From Xanthostigma xanthostigma (Eukaryota; Arthropoda; Insecta; Raphidioptera; Raphidiidae): a stretch of 64,000 nt of DNA. Position 1 is the first letter of the stretch. Every line of letters begins with the position of its first letter. This document shows, piece by piece, positions 35,501-44,599 of the stretch. The position numbers and the translations under genes are program-made. The DNA lies in assembly GCA_963575645.1 (NCBI GenBank), contig OY754469.1:17068001-17132000 (forward strand). The letters are read 5' to 3'. The notes beneath the pieces are model-generated. The model ran no database searches, had not been told where the DNA came from, and saw only the letters and a list, made by a program, of their open reading frames with translations.

Positions 35501-37936
35501 CTGCTAGGTATGAGCAAGAACCAATCAGGAAGCAGTATCGTGTCACGTGGGCATTTGAACAAACACCCACAAACCAACATGGTGTCGCATTCTGTTCAGA
35601 GTCAGACAACATACACGTTTTGCTCTGTGTTTATATTCGAACTGTGACTGTGCGCGCACCAGATCTATCCACGAATCAAGCTTGAAAAATAGTCTCGTGT
35701 GAAACGAGCACTTAACAGCAATTAAGAAAACCAGCGCTAGAAAACTAGTAGGCAAATCTAGAAAAGAATCTAGCAGCGTTTCTAGTCTCTTGTGCAGCGG
35801 ATTTAAGGTACCTGACAAAAGTGACAAATGCAATTGAAGCCTCGAGAAATTTATTCCTGACATCTAAATGCCATTGACTGAAGTAATAATATAGTATACT
35901 TATTTCAGTCAGTCGCTGTTAGATGTTGGAAATAAAATATCCACTATTTTACTAGTGTATATTGTGGAACCCATCACACACGAAGCGTTTTTAAAATGAA
36001 AACATACGGTAGGGTAGTTTTTAAGAGTTGAAAAATGCTTTTGGGTCCAAAAATCCCAAAAAAATTCTCAGAATAGTTTCAAAATTTAAATTTTGCTGAT
36101 CAAAATTTTAATAAAGTCGATCCTACAGAACCGGATTTTTTAAAATTTTCTGAAAATATTAGTTAGCGGATCTGGATCTACTTACTGAAGAGTGTATTTA
36201 ATTTGGTGCAGATGGAAAAAAATCATTATTTTAAAGATTGTATTAAGGGCTGAGATTTTTGATTTTGTCCACATTGTAAAGGCACACTGTCTGTAAACAA
36301 GTACATTATATTGGCGGCAGGGTTTGGCACTGCGACCCGATTTTTTTAAATTTATCTCCTTTAATTTATCTCAGATTTTTTACTTTGTATAAGACAAACA
36401 ATTGAGTATTGTCAGCTTCCAAGAATTATTGCTGTTGGAAATAACTGTTTTATTTTATTTCATTCCCGGAATCATTAGAATATTTTCTGCAAAAATAGCA
36501 TTGAATTACGAAATTTAAGATATAGCTGTACTTCTGAATAACTTCTAGATTAAATATTTTATGTAAAAAAAATAATGCCAAAAGTATTTAACATCTAGTT
36601 AAGAATATTGATGAAATAATTCAAATAAAGAATAGATGCCGGTAAATTTGTAAGATTTGCATAGACACGGAACGTATCAGTTCAGCAACAATCAAAAAAT
36701 ATGATTTTAATGTATTGAAGTGTTTATAGAAATGTGTATTCGGCACGGACCCTTGCAAATATACTAAAATAATATTTATCAAAGTCGAACGGATAGGTAT
36801 CTATGCAATTTATAACTTCGAATGTAATAATTGTTTAGCGAAGGCTATAATAGTATAGTGCGGTTCCAGTACGATAACTCGATGTGCCCAAATTTTGACT
36901 TTTTTTTAAGTCATAGAACAGGCTAAATTTTGACGTTACAAAATAAAAAACTTTGCGGATTATTCACAAATTTTTTCAAAAATACGTAAAAACATTTCAT
37001 ACACGTTATAACAACTGGTGTAGAATTACTGTATTACTATCTCAGTTTGTATACACGACCCCGTAATTGTTTTTTAAAGAACTTTCCCCAAACGCCTTCC
37101 CCTTTTCACTGCGCACGAAAAAAATAATTTTTAAAAATCAATTTTCCGCACTTAAAACGGCTAGTAATACTGTTAAATATGTTATTTAAAATAATAATTG
37201 TGTATTTCCAATGGATATTTTGCACACCGAGTTATCGTACTCTAACCGTTTTAGTGCATATTATCTAATGACCGAATGAGATATATTACTGAAATATTAG
37301 TGAAATAATGTTAAAACGACGGCTAGTGAGTTTTGACAGTCATACGTCTGAAATAATATTGCGCCCGAGATATACATTGGTATTTTCTCATATTCTCTGT
37401 AAAATAATTGTTTTCCACTTTATTTTCGGTATAATTTTAAAGTTTTTGATATTTCAATTCTAAAGCAAACTTCACTTAGGTTAGCTAGGCGCAGCAAAAG
37501 TAATAAACAAACATTACTTTTGAATTAGTTAGTACCGATAACAACACGCAACCAACGAAACGAAACCAGCACACGAACCAAGAAAATACAAACAGTTTAC
37601 AATCGCAACTTAATCTGAGGTCGCAACGATTCTGCGTAATGTCTTTAGTAGTTAATGAAAACTAGTTAACGAAATCAACTGGATTTTTAACTATTTTAAC
37701 CAGTTTACGTGGCACAAGTTACGGTTTCGTATCGTTGATTCTTAAATCGCCAACGAGACACCAATAATTTCACGGCTGCGCTTGAGCAGTCCATGAAAGT
37801 ATGGTCGAAGGGTTTCACTCACAGGGTAGAAAGCTCCTTTATCAGGAACAGGTTTCGTATTCGATATCGCGTCCACTTGCAATAGATGGCACACTTGCAG
37901 AAAAACGACTCCAATCGATACAATATGTGCAGCCAT
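20599..37936 (-). CDS. Uncharacterised secreted Gly/His-rich protein, five exons, complete
   Basis: Exons on the minus strand: 37936-37823, 32640-32457, 29677-29501, 23504-23296, 20823-20599. Junctions are GT-AG with phases 0,1,1,0 and sum to 909 nt (302 aa plus TGA). Exon 1 encodes a signal peptide (about 1-23, ending LLQVDA). Exon 2 is hydrophilic and Ser/Asn-rich. Exon 3 is Gly/Tyr-rich (GTGYASTAYGEGLGSYSTTG). Exon 4 is a Gly/His run with repeated HGGHG, followed by HSDHGHGYGHDHSHK. Exon 5 has a hydrophobic segment (about 229-263, ALKSLLVPLAGVALLGAAAA), a basic GKRRRRR site that could be a furin-type cleavage signal, and a short tail with two cysteines (CKYRPEDC). I recall similar hydrophobic-plus-RRRR tails in unnamed insect proteins, but no function. 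A cuticle, metal-binding or peptide-precursor role is only inference. The 5.8-kb intron 3 contains the satellite. Confidence 0.85.
21850..22232 (+). repeat. Dispersed repeat, copy 1 (inverted partner at 61.3-61.7 kb)
   Basis: Both copies contain, in reverse order, CATAGGAATAAAATCGCAA, TTTTGAAACAGAGATACTTT, CCAATCCTATCATCGGAGAA and TCACCGCACATTGAGTA. The repeat is about 380 bp and non-coding. GCGTATCCAGGAG near one end resembles hAT-derived GGCGTA ends. It lies in intron 4 of the secreted-protein gene. Confidence 0.75.
22340..23295. other. Rest of intron 4, short (GA)n tract
   Basis: An AGAGAGAGAGAGAG tract lies near 22352. Otherwise this is AT-rich intron without recognisable features up to the exon 4 donor at 23295. 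Confidence 0.4.
23638..23785 (+). repeat. Block F: short tandem ACAAAATATCC words, left of the satellite
   Basis: Seven or so 11-16-bp words of the type GACAAAATATCC follow GGTAACCGGACTCCATATCC. The same block, almost unchanged, recurs at 25362-25505 just before the second satellite array. A reversed version (GGATATTTTGTCC words) lies right of the satellite at 26745-26835. Confidence 0.75.
23786..25209. repeat. 120-bp satellite, array 1 (12 units)
   Basis: The unit is 120 bp: an 84-bp part with TCTCGCAGTGAAACGGGAAG and GTGGAGTTTTTAAAAAAAC, plus a 36-bp part that duplicates GGGTGAACGATAAA(C/G)GGGTATGCG. One unit near the left end lacks the 36-bp part. Units differ by only a few bases (for example GAATTCTA or GAATTGTA). 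On the minus strand two frames run open through the array because the unit has no stops in them and 120 is a multiple of three. I do not regard this as coding. Confidence 0.95.
25210..25555. repeat. Satellite interruption carrying a second copy of block F
   Basis: About 150 bp of unique sequence (GAACTTTTTGAGATGGACAG onward, including a small open frame) precede the repeat of block F, then about 50 bp before array 2. The order F, array, unique, F, array shows duplication at block level, not just unit level. Confidence 0.8.
25556..26636. repeat. 120-bp satellite, array 2 (9 units)
   Basis: Nine units in exact 120-bp register, more uniform than array 1. Most carry GAATTGTAATTCCGGGGTG. The array ends abruptly inside the A-run of the last unit. 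Confidence 0.95.
26745..26835 (-). repeat. Inverted counterpart of block F, right of the satellite
   Basis: Words GGATATTTTGTCC repeat five to six times and end GAGGATATAGAG, then GAATTC at 26852. Read inward this parallels the left flank (GAATTC, ATATCC, GGACAAAATATCC), so the satellite sits between inverted end blocks. Confidence 0.7.
26929..27903. mobile_element. Element with TIRs and internal module repeats
   Basis: Ends are inverted: TTTAGTCCAGGAGGCAGTGA at the left, TCAGTGCCTCCTGGACTAAA at the right. Both extend into CTTATTTTCCCAGTC or its complement, about 50 bp in all. The interior repeats two words, GGGAAAATAAG-like (at least five) and GCCAGACT-like (at least seven, both strands). 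A G11 run lies near 27033. No transposase frame is seen. It lies in intron 3 of the secreted-protein gene. Confidence 0.7.
27905..28055 (-). repeat. tRNA-derived SINE, second copy
   Basis: On the minus strand the B box GTGGGTTTAAATCCCGCC is followed by CACTCATGG and GATGTCGTTTTAG, matching the SINE at 393-715. A GC-rich tail (CTGCGCCGGAAGCGC) is particular to this copy. Confidence 0.55.
28321..28769. mobile_element. MITE with TTTACACAGT ends, rich in CGAGTAGC words
   Basis: The inverted termini are GGCTAGTTTACACAGT and ACTGTGTAAACTAGCC. The interior is unusually rich in GAGTAGCT, CTCGCA and CGAGC words on both strands and has a T11 run near 28592. No target duplication could be read with certainty. 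Probably hAT-like. Confidence 0.65.
29678..31630. other. Intron 2 of the secreted-protein gene, left part
   Basis: Mostly AT-rich and featureless. A short palindrome (ACAAATCTGCGCCGATAAA / TTATCTGTGCGGATTTGT) lies at 30962-31031. Confidence 0.4.
31633..31980 (-). mobile_element. Helitron-like 3' end with embedded palindrome
   Basis: The minus strand ends CGGGTAACGGCTAG followed by T, like the fragment at the window start. Inside, TATCC...TTTTCACCTACCATCACA pairs with TGTGATGGTAGGTGAAAA...GGATA, a separate small palindromic insertion. Confidence 0.5.
31983..32341 (-). mobile_element. Non-autonomous Helitron, reverse orientation
   Basis: The minus strand starts ATCTATACAAATATATAAAT, GAAGAGTTTGTTTG and ends with the CCCGGG-TGAAA-CCGGGCGGGA hairpin region. 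It is the same family as the copies at 55.2 and 57.3 kb. The terminal CTAG is altered to CTTG. Confidence 0.65.
32800..33130. repeat. Region of CCGAAAC words, possible old hAT-like element
   Basis: CCGAAACCGAAATTT and GTTTCGGTTTCGGTTTTAG at opposite sides, plus several further CCGAAAC words. No clear duplication. Weak support. Confidence 0.3.
33560..34302. mobile_element. Foldback element of about 740 bp
   Basis: The termini TGATCCATTTTAATCTTACCAGG and its near complement at 34280-34302 lead into matching inner blocks (TTCAAAGTTCAATGGGAAGG, GACAGTACGGGATTTT). The centre holds about 230 bp with ACCGGATCGGGGTCGAGG. The arms have diverged moderately. Intron 1 of the secreted-protein gene. Confidence 0.7.
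34735..34764 (+). mobile_element. Helitron 3' end
   Basis: GGGCGAAGCCGGACCACGCTG then CTAG before T: the typical GC hairpin and CTAG terminus. The 5' end was not found. Confidence 0.5.
35345..35807. mobile_element. MITE with GCTGCACACGAGGCT ends, copy 1
   Basis: Left AAGGCCGCTGCACACGAGGC, right TCTCTTGTGCAGCGGATTTA. The interior contains AATGACGTCACT and GTGCGCGCACC. A longer relative at 56200-57019 shares the ends, the TGACGTCA site and the GCTAGC-rich text. An open frame across it is spurious. Confidence 0.7.
36000..36375. repeat. Dispersed repeat, copy 2 (partner at 5.0-5.9 kb)
   Basis: Uninterrupted version of the repeat that the Helitron splits at 5.4 kb. Shared phrases run from GTTTCAAAATTTAAA to TTTGGCACTGCGACC. 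Confidence 0.6.
36862..37247. mobile_element. MITE with TACGATAACTCG ends, copy 1
   Basis: Left CCAGTACGATAACTCG, right CGAGTTATCGTACTCTAACC. The interior includes CTTTGCGGATTATTCACAAA and ATTTTCCGCACTTAAAACGG. The partner at 59332-60235 shares all of these and has a satellite fragment inside. Confidence 0.75.
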
Positions 37937-39048
37937 AGTTCAACACTGTACACTCACTTTGAAACACTGAACAGTATAAAAACTTATTTTGCTCGAAACA
38001 TATACCACATTTCAAATAATAAGAAAATACTGAAAAATTACAGGACAACCACTAGAACACGACTGGAAATAAAATTGTCAGGTTCCAGCATTTTATGTGG
38101 TTGGGACAGTTTCTCTGTAATTGCACATGTTTCTATTGTTGTTTGTAGAGCGAAAATTAGCGCTCGAGTACCCAGACAAAACATCTTTCAATTGTACAAT
38201 AAAAAACACGCATTCGGCATATTGTTCACTTAATTTTCACAAATAAACAATATAAACACTGCAAACCAATTTTGTTAATATTATATTGAATGATAATTTC
38301 CGTGTTGTAAACAATAAAAAAAGTAATTGTAAATTGATTGGTTATGTTAGTGATAGTGCTAATTGAACATAAGAACAAATTTATTATTTGTAGACTTGTA
38401 GAAAGCTCTTACATTTCTACTTATTTTTTTACCGGTCTACGTCGAATAAACTGGTTTGACTAGGTATTTGATTAGAAACTATTTTACTGTAAAATTTTTC
38501 TAATCAAAATTGTTTAGCCGTTTTATATGAACTAATAATAATAATAATGCGTTTAACGTCTGTTTCTCGACTTTATGCCATAACAGACGCTATTCGCACC
38601 ATTACTATTTTTTTCTACCACACTTCCCGTTATTTTCTACAATTTTTAAACTTCAACTTAATTAATAGCAATGGGGAAATGAAGGAATTTTTAGGAAATT
38701 AGGATAAGGTAGGCAAATTCTGAGCATAGGAATTTGACTGGTAATCGACCATGGCCTTGAATAAGGAACCATCTCAATATTTATCTGAAATTCTTGAGGG
38801 AAACCATGGAAAACCTCAATAAGATGGCCGGTACAGGAATTACCGTTTCTCGGCGAGAGGCGGTGGGAAAAACTCCCCCGTTTTATGAACTCTTTGTAAA
38901 TGAATTAAACTGAGTAGTTGCATAATTTGCAACCGAGTTTTAGAAAAGGTAGTGCAGTTAATTCATTCCTTTTGGATAGGTGGCCATTTTTTTTGGATTC
39001 TTTGGCTACCATCTTGAAAAGAAGGAAGAAATAGTTGTTGGTTGTGAG
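37937..39048. other. 5' flank of the secreted-protein gene and intergenic DNA
   Basis: On the minus strand a GGTATATG word (about 38000) lies some 65 nt upstream of the start codon, with TCAGT (initiator-like) between them at 37966-37970. A moderately GC-rich patch at 38690-38880 (GGAAACCATGGAAAACCTC, GATGGCCGG) looks repeat-derived but was not identified. Confidence 0.35.
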
Positions 39049-39352
39049 CAGTGGTTTAACTATAGGGTGGCAGAGCGGGTAAAATGCCACGGGTCCCTGG
39101 CGTGAGGGGGCTCCCGGCCCGAAAGGCCGTTAAGACAAAAATAACCTAACATTTATTACAAAATTTGGTAAAAAATATTAATTTGGTTTTAAGTTAGGTA
39201 TTAACTCAAGAACATACACGAATTTTACAAATATCTACTTTACTTCGTGATTTATAAAGATGAAACTATAACGTGAACTTATTAAGGGAGGGCCCCATCC
39301 GATGAATTTGCCACGGGCCTTAGGTGGTATAGTAATAATAGTTACGCCACTG
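39049..39352. mobile_element. hAT element related to 16547-16838, older copy
   Basis: Ends CAGTGGTTTAACTATA and AATAGTTACGCCACTG. Flanks GTTGTGAG and CTCGTGAG match at 6 of 8 positions, a decayed duplication. The interior shares GGGCCCCATCCGATGAATTTG with the other copy. Confidence 0.75.
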
Positions 39353-39862
39353 CTCGTGAGTCCACAAGCATTTTATAGACATGGATTTTGTACCTATACC
39401 TACATATAATAAAATTCTCTTCGACTTTTGTTAATAATTCTTAGATGTACTGGATCTATGTACATTTAACAATTGACATTGTCGATTGTATATAAATTTA
39501 AAATGTGCGTTGGTGAATGATTTTCGTTCGTTACGTTATTCGCAATGCTCGTGTAGTACGAAGACTGCGTGAGACATGGGACCCATATTTTTATTGTAAT
39601 GAAAAGAACTCGATGCCTTTAACTCTTTTTAACACGCTTATATTAGCTTGACCTGTACTATGTATGTAAAGAAATCTTTCAGCGTATTTTTCACCAAGTT
39701 CAAGAAGTCTGATTAACTTGAAAATTTGCACAAGTGTCAAGGGCCGATGATAGTACAATTATTTTATAAAAATAAATTCGAATTTAAAAACTTTGAAAAA
39801 AATTTGAATTTGAAAATTTTGAAACAAATTACTTCTGACGTCGTTTTTAAAATTCTATGTCC

Positions 39863-39962
39863 AGTAAAAAAGCGTAGGGTGCCAATTACTAAATTTTCAT
39901 TATAACGCTAATTTTGTTAATAATTGTAACATTTAATATCAAGCACCCCACGCTTTTTTACT
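39863..39962. mobile_element. Short palindromic MITE, 100 bp
   Basis: AGTAAAAAAGCGTAGGGTG at the left matches CACCCCACGCTTTTTTACT at the right around an AT-rich centre. Confidence 0.6.
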
Positions 39963-40544
39963 ATAAAATAATTTTTTTAGTTCGGTTTGTTTATTTAGTT
40001 TTTTTAAACTATAATTTTTACTCGATATTTTGACAATGGATTTCGTAAGATATATTTTATTTGCATAAGAAAATAAACGCTCTTTTATTTTAAAATTTTA
40101 AGTGTTCTGATTTTAAAACAATAATTATTAGTAGGTATCTATTACACTATTGTAACATAATATTTATTTAAAAATATGAAAACAAATTATGTAGGTACAG
40201 ATAAGTAGGTAATTGGATAGGTGCACATTCAAAATGTTTGATAAAATAATAATTAATTATTATTATTACGTTAGTTAAGTGTCGACAGATTTGAAAATAT
40301 TTTTATTGTTATTTGCGTCTTAAAAATACAATCAATAAAAAAAAGGAGATCATCTTGATTAATTAATTTGAACTAGATTTGAAAGATTAATATTTTATTT
40401 ATTAATGCTGGGTAGCATTATCAAAAAAACTAATTTGACAATGGACGTAGATTTTGATCATATAATTTTACATTTAAAATGCATGTGCAGTGTACACACT
40501 AGGGAATTTTTTTAATCATTGGTTCCATTGGACCTATAAAAAAA

Positions 40545-41015
40545 ATCTAAAAATCTCACAAAATTTCAGCTTCTTAGCTCAAACCTGTGAACGGCGCTAA
40601 CCGAGTTTGTGTCCCATTTAATTAATATGGGAAAAACGACGTTTTTACTCAAACATGGATAGCTGGTAAAACTTTTTTTAAAATTTTTGATAGCATTTTG
40701 TAGAGAATTAAATTTTCTAAAAAAGATCCTTAGTACTAAAACCGCGAATTCATTATTTTCAAATTAATTAGAAATCCGATTTTTATGAGAATGAACGAGC
40801 ATATCTTTGAAAATAATGAATTCATGTATTTAGTACTAAGGACCTTTTTTATGGGAAATTTAATTCTCTACAAAATGCTGCTATCAAAAATTTAAAAAAA
40901 TTTTACCAGCTATCCATGTTTGAGTAAAAACGTCGTTTTTCCCATGGAAAGAAACTCGATTTGCGCCGTTCACAGGTTTGATCTAGGAAGCTAAAACTTT
41001 GTGAGAATTTTTTAG
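40545..41015. mobile_element. Foldback element of about 470 bp
   Basis: The arms contain AAACCTGTGAACGGCG, AAACGACGTTTTTACTCAAAC and GAGAATTAAATTT with reverse complements in order. The centre is TTAGAAATCCGATTTTTATG. Right beside it (41025-41059) is TTGAGCGTCTATAATTTACA and a CT repeat that recurs at 50.9 and 60.3 kb. Confidence 0.7.
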
Positions 41016-41019
41016 TTGT

Positions 41020-42053
41020 TGAGCGTCTATAATTTACAATCTCTCTCTCTCTCTTTTATCGGCACCAAATGACTGTAGGTGCTATAATAAACAATATAAA
41101 TATTTTAATTTTTATCTTTAAAAAGCGATTTTGACCAACTCTGTCTCAAAGACGGCCAAAAGCAAAAGTATTCCTAAAGTCGGCACAGGGATTTTCCATA
41201 GAGATATCTCTATGGTCTAGAGTCTAGACTAATGGTCATATTCAAACATTACTTCGAAGGTATAAATATAATAACAATGGCTGTCACATAGATCATAATA
41301 CCTAACCTGTAAGCGTGGAGTACTAAAGATCTACAGTGAATTTATTTACGTGTTGTTTATTAACCTTTTTGTGAAGTTTCAAGTGTATAGTTGTGAGACA
41401 TTAAAGTTAGTGGAAGTTTTGTGTGTTATTAGGTTAGGATAAAACATTATTATTTTGTGAAAAGAACACTTTTCTGTATTTGACGTTTACACTACGCCAT
41501 CAGTCGGATTTTTGGGTGAACGTCAAAATATTCAACAAAATAAGCAAAGCGTAGTGTATATTTATTCTTCAAGTAGCCATTCTAACAGATATTTTGCTTG
41601 GTGGATTGAAAGTAAACTTTAATCAAAAGAATAAATTTGTTCCAAGGTTAGTAACGTTTTTCTTTAATAATGTTCGGTGAATATGGGCCTTATAAACCAC
41701 CAATTTAAGACGCTCAGCCTGGCCGACATTAGATTTAAAAAAAAAAAACTCATCCTTTACTCCGGCCGTATGTTTTTTTTTAATTTCAAACAATAAATGA
41801 TGTAAAAAATTTCTGACTACTCTAGAGGTGTATAATATTATAAAATTTCATAAATTTAATCTTTCTTATTAAAAATAAATAAATAGGTGCTTATTTCCTG
41901 TAGGGACCAAATTTAAACTAATAGAATGACCGGTCCATTTTGTAATTTGTCACTTTATTAAGTGTAATAAAACATTAAATATTTGATAAAAAATATTCAA
42001 CTAAGAAATCATAGATCTATATTACGTGAACCTTCTGTTTAACTAATTGTTAT
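41020..42053. other. 5' region of the zinc-finger gene, first exon not found
   Basis: Nothing here encodes the missing first ZAD cysteine pair in a recognisable way. A segment at 41480-41535 (TTGACGTTTACACTACGCC, TTTTTGGGTGAACGTCAAAA) recurs in reverse at 52997-53050. AGGTTAGTAA at 41645 could be a 5' UTR splice donor. Confidence 0.3.
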
Positions 42054-42061
42054 GTTAATAC

Positions 42062-42586
42062 TAGTGATGTGCCGGATATCCGTATCCCTATCCGCGGATA
42101 TCCGAAGGAGAAGAAAGATCCGTATCCGTTAGTTTTTGGCGGATCTTTGACCTTATTAATTTTCAATTCATAGATGAAATTTTATATATATAGGTGATTA
42201 GGTAATATTGAAAAACTGTTAAATTCCATTTAGATTATTTTTTATTTTTTAAAATCGTATTTGGCACCTTTATATTGCAAACATTATTTTATCGTAGTGA
42301 GTACCATACCAATAGTACATAACTCAAAGGTACTAAAAAACTATCTTTATAATGAGATATTGCACATCGATCATTGGAAAGAGACAATCTGTTATGAGAG
42401 TTAACTCTTAAAAAGGTCAATAACTTTTCCCATAACAGATAGTCTCTTTCCAAAGGTCGATGTGCAATATTTACCGCCGCGTACTCTTAGAAAGTTAAGA
42501 TCCGTGTTCGCGGATCTTGAAACCAAATATCCGTATTCAGATCCGTATCCGCGGATATACATTTTTAACGATCCGGCACATCACTA
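42062..42586. mobile_element. Non-autonomous hAT element, exact GTTAATAC duplication, nested palindrome
   Basis: 525 bp with perfect ends TAGTGATGTGCCGGAT / ATCCGGCACATCACTA. GTTAATAC lies at both sides (42054-42061, 42587-42594). GATCCGTATCCGCGGATAT words fill both flanks. A sharp palindrome at about 42358-42472 (TTGCACATCGATCATTGGAA and complement) is a nested MITE. Confidence 0.88.
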
Positions 42587-42631
42587 GTTAATACGCATTT
42601 ATTTGTCATCTTTCTTTAATAATTATTATTG

Positions 42632-42838
42632 ACGTGATAACGTCTTATAAATTGATGAAACACCGGCTGCACGCACGAAAAAGTGTCACGTTCCGCCTGA
42701 GCTTGAGCGTGCAAGCGAGAGCGCGGTATAAGCGATAGAGAGGCACGATCGGCGCAAGCGTCGGCTTGTACGCATTTCTCTCTTCTCGCGTGACGTCAGA
42801 GAGTTCATCAACGTTTCTTTATGACGTTATCACGTAAA
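42632..42838. mobile_element. GC-rich MITE with ACGTGATAACGTC ends
   Basis: Left GACGTGATAACGTCTTATAA, right TTTATGACGTTATCACGT. The interior is GC-rich (CGGCTGCACGCACG, GAGAGCGCGGTATAAGCG) against an AT-rich background. It ends only about 60 bp before the splice acceptor of the zinc-finger exon and could supply promoter-like or splicing signals. This role is inferred. Confidence 0.65.
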
Positions 42839-42895
42839 ACTATCGTCCGTAAACCGACTTTACAGACAACTAATTTTTTTTTTCTTCCTTCTCAG

Positions 42896-44472
42896 ATAAC
42901 GAAACGCGAGGGGTGCCATATTTCATCTGTGAGTTATGCTCCTCTCAACTGGAAAACAGTTACCAATTTTATATGCAAATAGTTCAGTGTGAGAAAAAAC
43001 TGCGACACTATCTGAGGCGATTACACAGTTCTAACGAACAATCTGAATATCCAATTGAGGAGCCTTCTGAAGAGCGTTTGGTCCACAAAACTAACGCCGA
43101 GAAAAATATTAGAGAAGAAATGTCTTTAAAACTCGAAGTCGAAAAGGAATTAATCGAAGACAGCTCATTAATTCCAGTAGCGTCTGCTGACATCACAGAG
43201 ACTTTATCTATGGATAACGACAATGAACTCAGTTGCGAGGACACAAAAATCGGTATTGGTCTAGTATCAGGAAATCTAACTGAAGCACCTGCTGATACAG
43301 AAGACACTTTATCTAGCGGTTATGGCTACGAAGAAATCAGTTGCGAGGACACAAAGGTCGGGTTTGGCTACATGTTAAAATTCGAAATCAAAGACGAACC
43401 GATTGATGATAATACATTTATTCAAACAGAACCACCGGACAATATACAAAACTTATTTAAAGATAATGTCAGTTATATTAGCAGCAAAGACACAAAGATC
43501 GGTACTGATCACATAGTGAAATATGAAATCAAAGACGAACCATTCGATGACAGTTCAATGATTCCAGCAGCACTTGCTGACACTGAAGAAAGTAATTTAT
43601 CCAAGGATGATGACAGTGAGACTTGTCATCTTTTTGCAGATGTAACAGCAGCTGAAAAAAGCAAAGAAGGGAGCAAAAATAGGATGTGCAAAAAAACAAT
43701 TAAAAAAAAGTCGTATCAGTGTGACGTTTGTCATAAATGTTTCATTTACTCAGGCAATTTACACAAACACAAGTGCGTACATACTCGTGAGAAACCGTAT
43801 CATTGTGGCATTTGTAATAAGTATTTCTCACATTCAAGTACTCTAAGTTATCACAAACAAACACATACCGGTGAGAAACCGTTTCAGTGCGACATTTGTA
43901 ATAAGTGTTTCTCTCAGGCATATAATTTAAATATGCATAAAAGATCACATACTGGTGAGAAACCGTTTCAGTGCGACATTTGTAATAAGTGTTTCACTCA
44001 AGCATATAATTTAAATATGCATAAAAGATCACATACTGGTGAGAAACCGTTTCAGTGCGACATTTGTAATAAGTGTTTCTCACAGTTAGTTCATTTAAAT
44101 TGTCACAAAAGGACACATACTGGAGAGAAACCGTTTCAGTGTGACATTTGTAATAAGTATTTCTCGAATTCAAATCATTTAAGTTGTCACAAAAGGACAC
44201 ATACTGGTGAGAAAACGTTTCAGTGCGACGTTTGTAATAAGTGTTTCTCGCATTCAAGTACTTTAAAGCGTCACAAAAGTACACATACTGGTGAGAAACC
44301 GTTTCACTGCGACATTTGTAATAAGTGTTTCTCACAGTTATGTCATCTAACTCGCCACAAAAGGACACATACTGGTGAGAAACCGTTTCAGTGCGACGTT
44401 TGTAATAAGTGTTTCTTTCGGACAGATCATTTAAATAAGCACAAACTGACACATACTGGTGAGATATACTAG
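42896..44472 (+). CDS. C2H2 zinc-finger protein with partial ZAD, main (last) exon
   Basis: The acceptor TTCTTCCTTCTCAG precedes a phase-1 exon ending in TAG. Its start VPYFICELCSSQLENSYQFY is the second half of a ZAD domain, the zinc-binding dimerisation module of insect zinc-finger factors. The first C-x2-C half should come from an upstream exon that I could not find. The acidic linker repeats EIKDEP(I/F)DD-type motifs, which fit the SUMO-attachment consensus. Nine C2H2 fingers follow, joined by TGEKP-type linkers, most of the form FQCDICNKCFSQ...HKRTH, ending TGEIY. Such proteins bind specific DNA in the nucleus. Targets are unknown. No ATG opens the frame before the ZAD half, so the true start is upstream, or at Met 42974 if the ZAD half is not used. 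Confidence 0.88.
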
Positions 44473-44561
44473 TATGTATCAATTTGAAATTTGCACCGTG
44501 TATGTTACAATTACCCACAGAATTTATACAGACCAATTGATTTAGACTCGTTTTGATAATT

Positions 44562-44567
44562 AATAAA
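44562..44567 (+). terminator. Poly(A) signal of the zinc-finger gene
   Basis: AATAAA 90 nt after the stop codon, the first canonical hexamer on this strand. Confidence 0.55.
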
Positions 44568-44599
44568 TTTTCTAAAATTTTAAAAATATGGATTGGGGT

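Noticed and set aside
35419-35863. Two overlapping frames of about 90 to 105 codons
   Set aside because: They lie inside the MITE at 35345-35807 and encode nothing recognisable.
42994-44536. Antisense frames over the zinc-finger exon
   Set aside because: Mirror frames caused by the repetitive finger codons. The sense frame has the domains.
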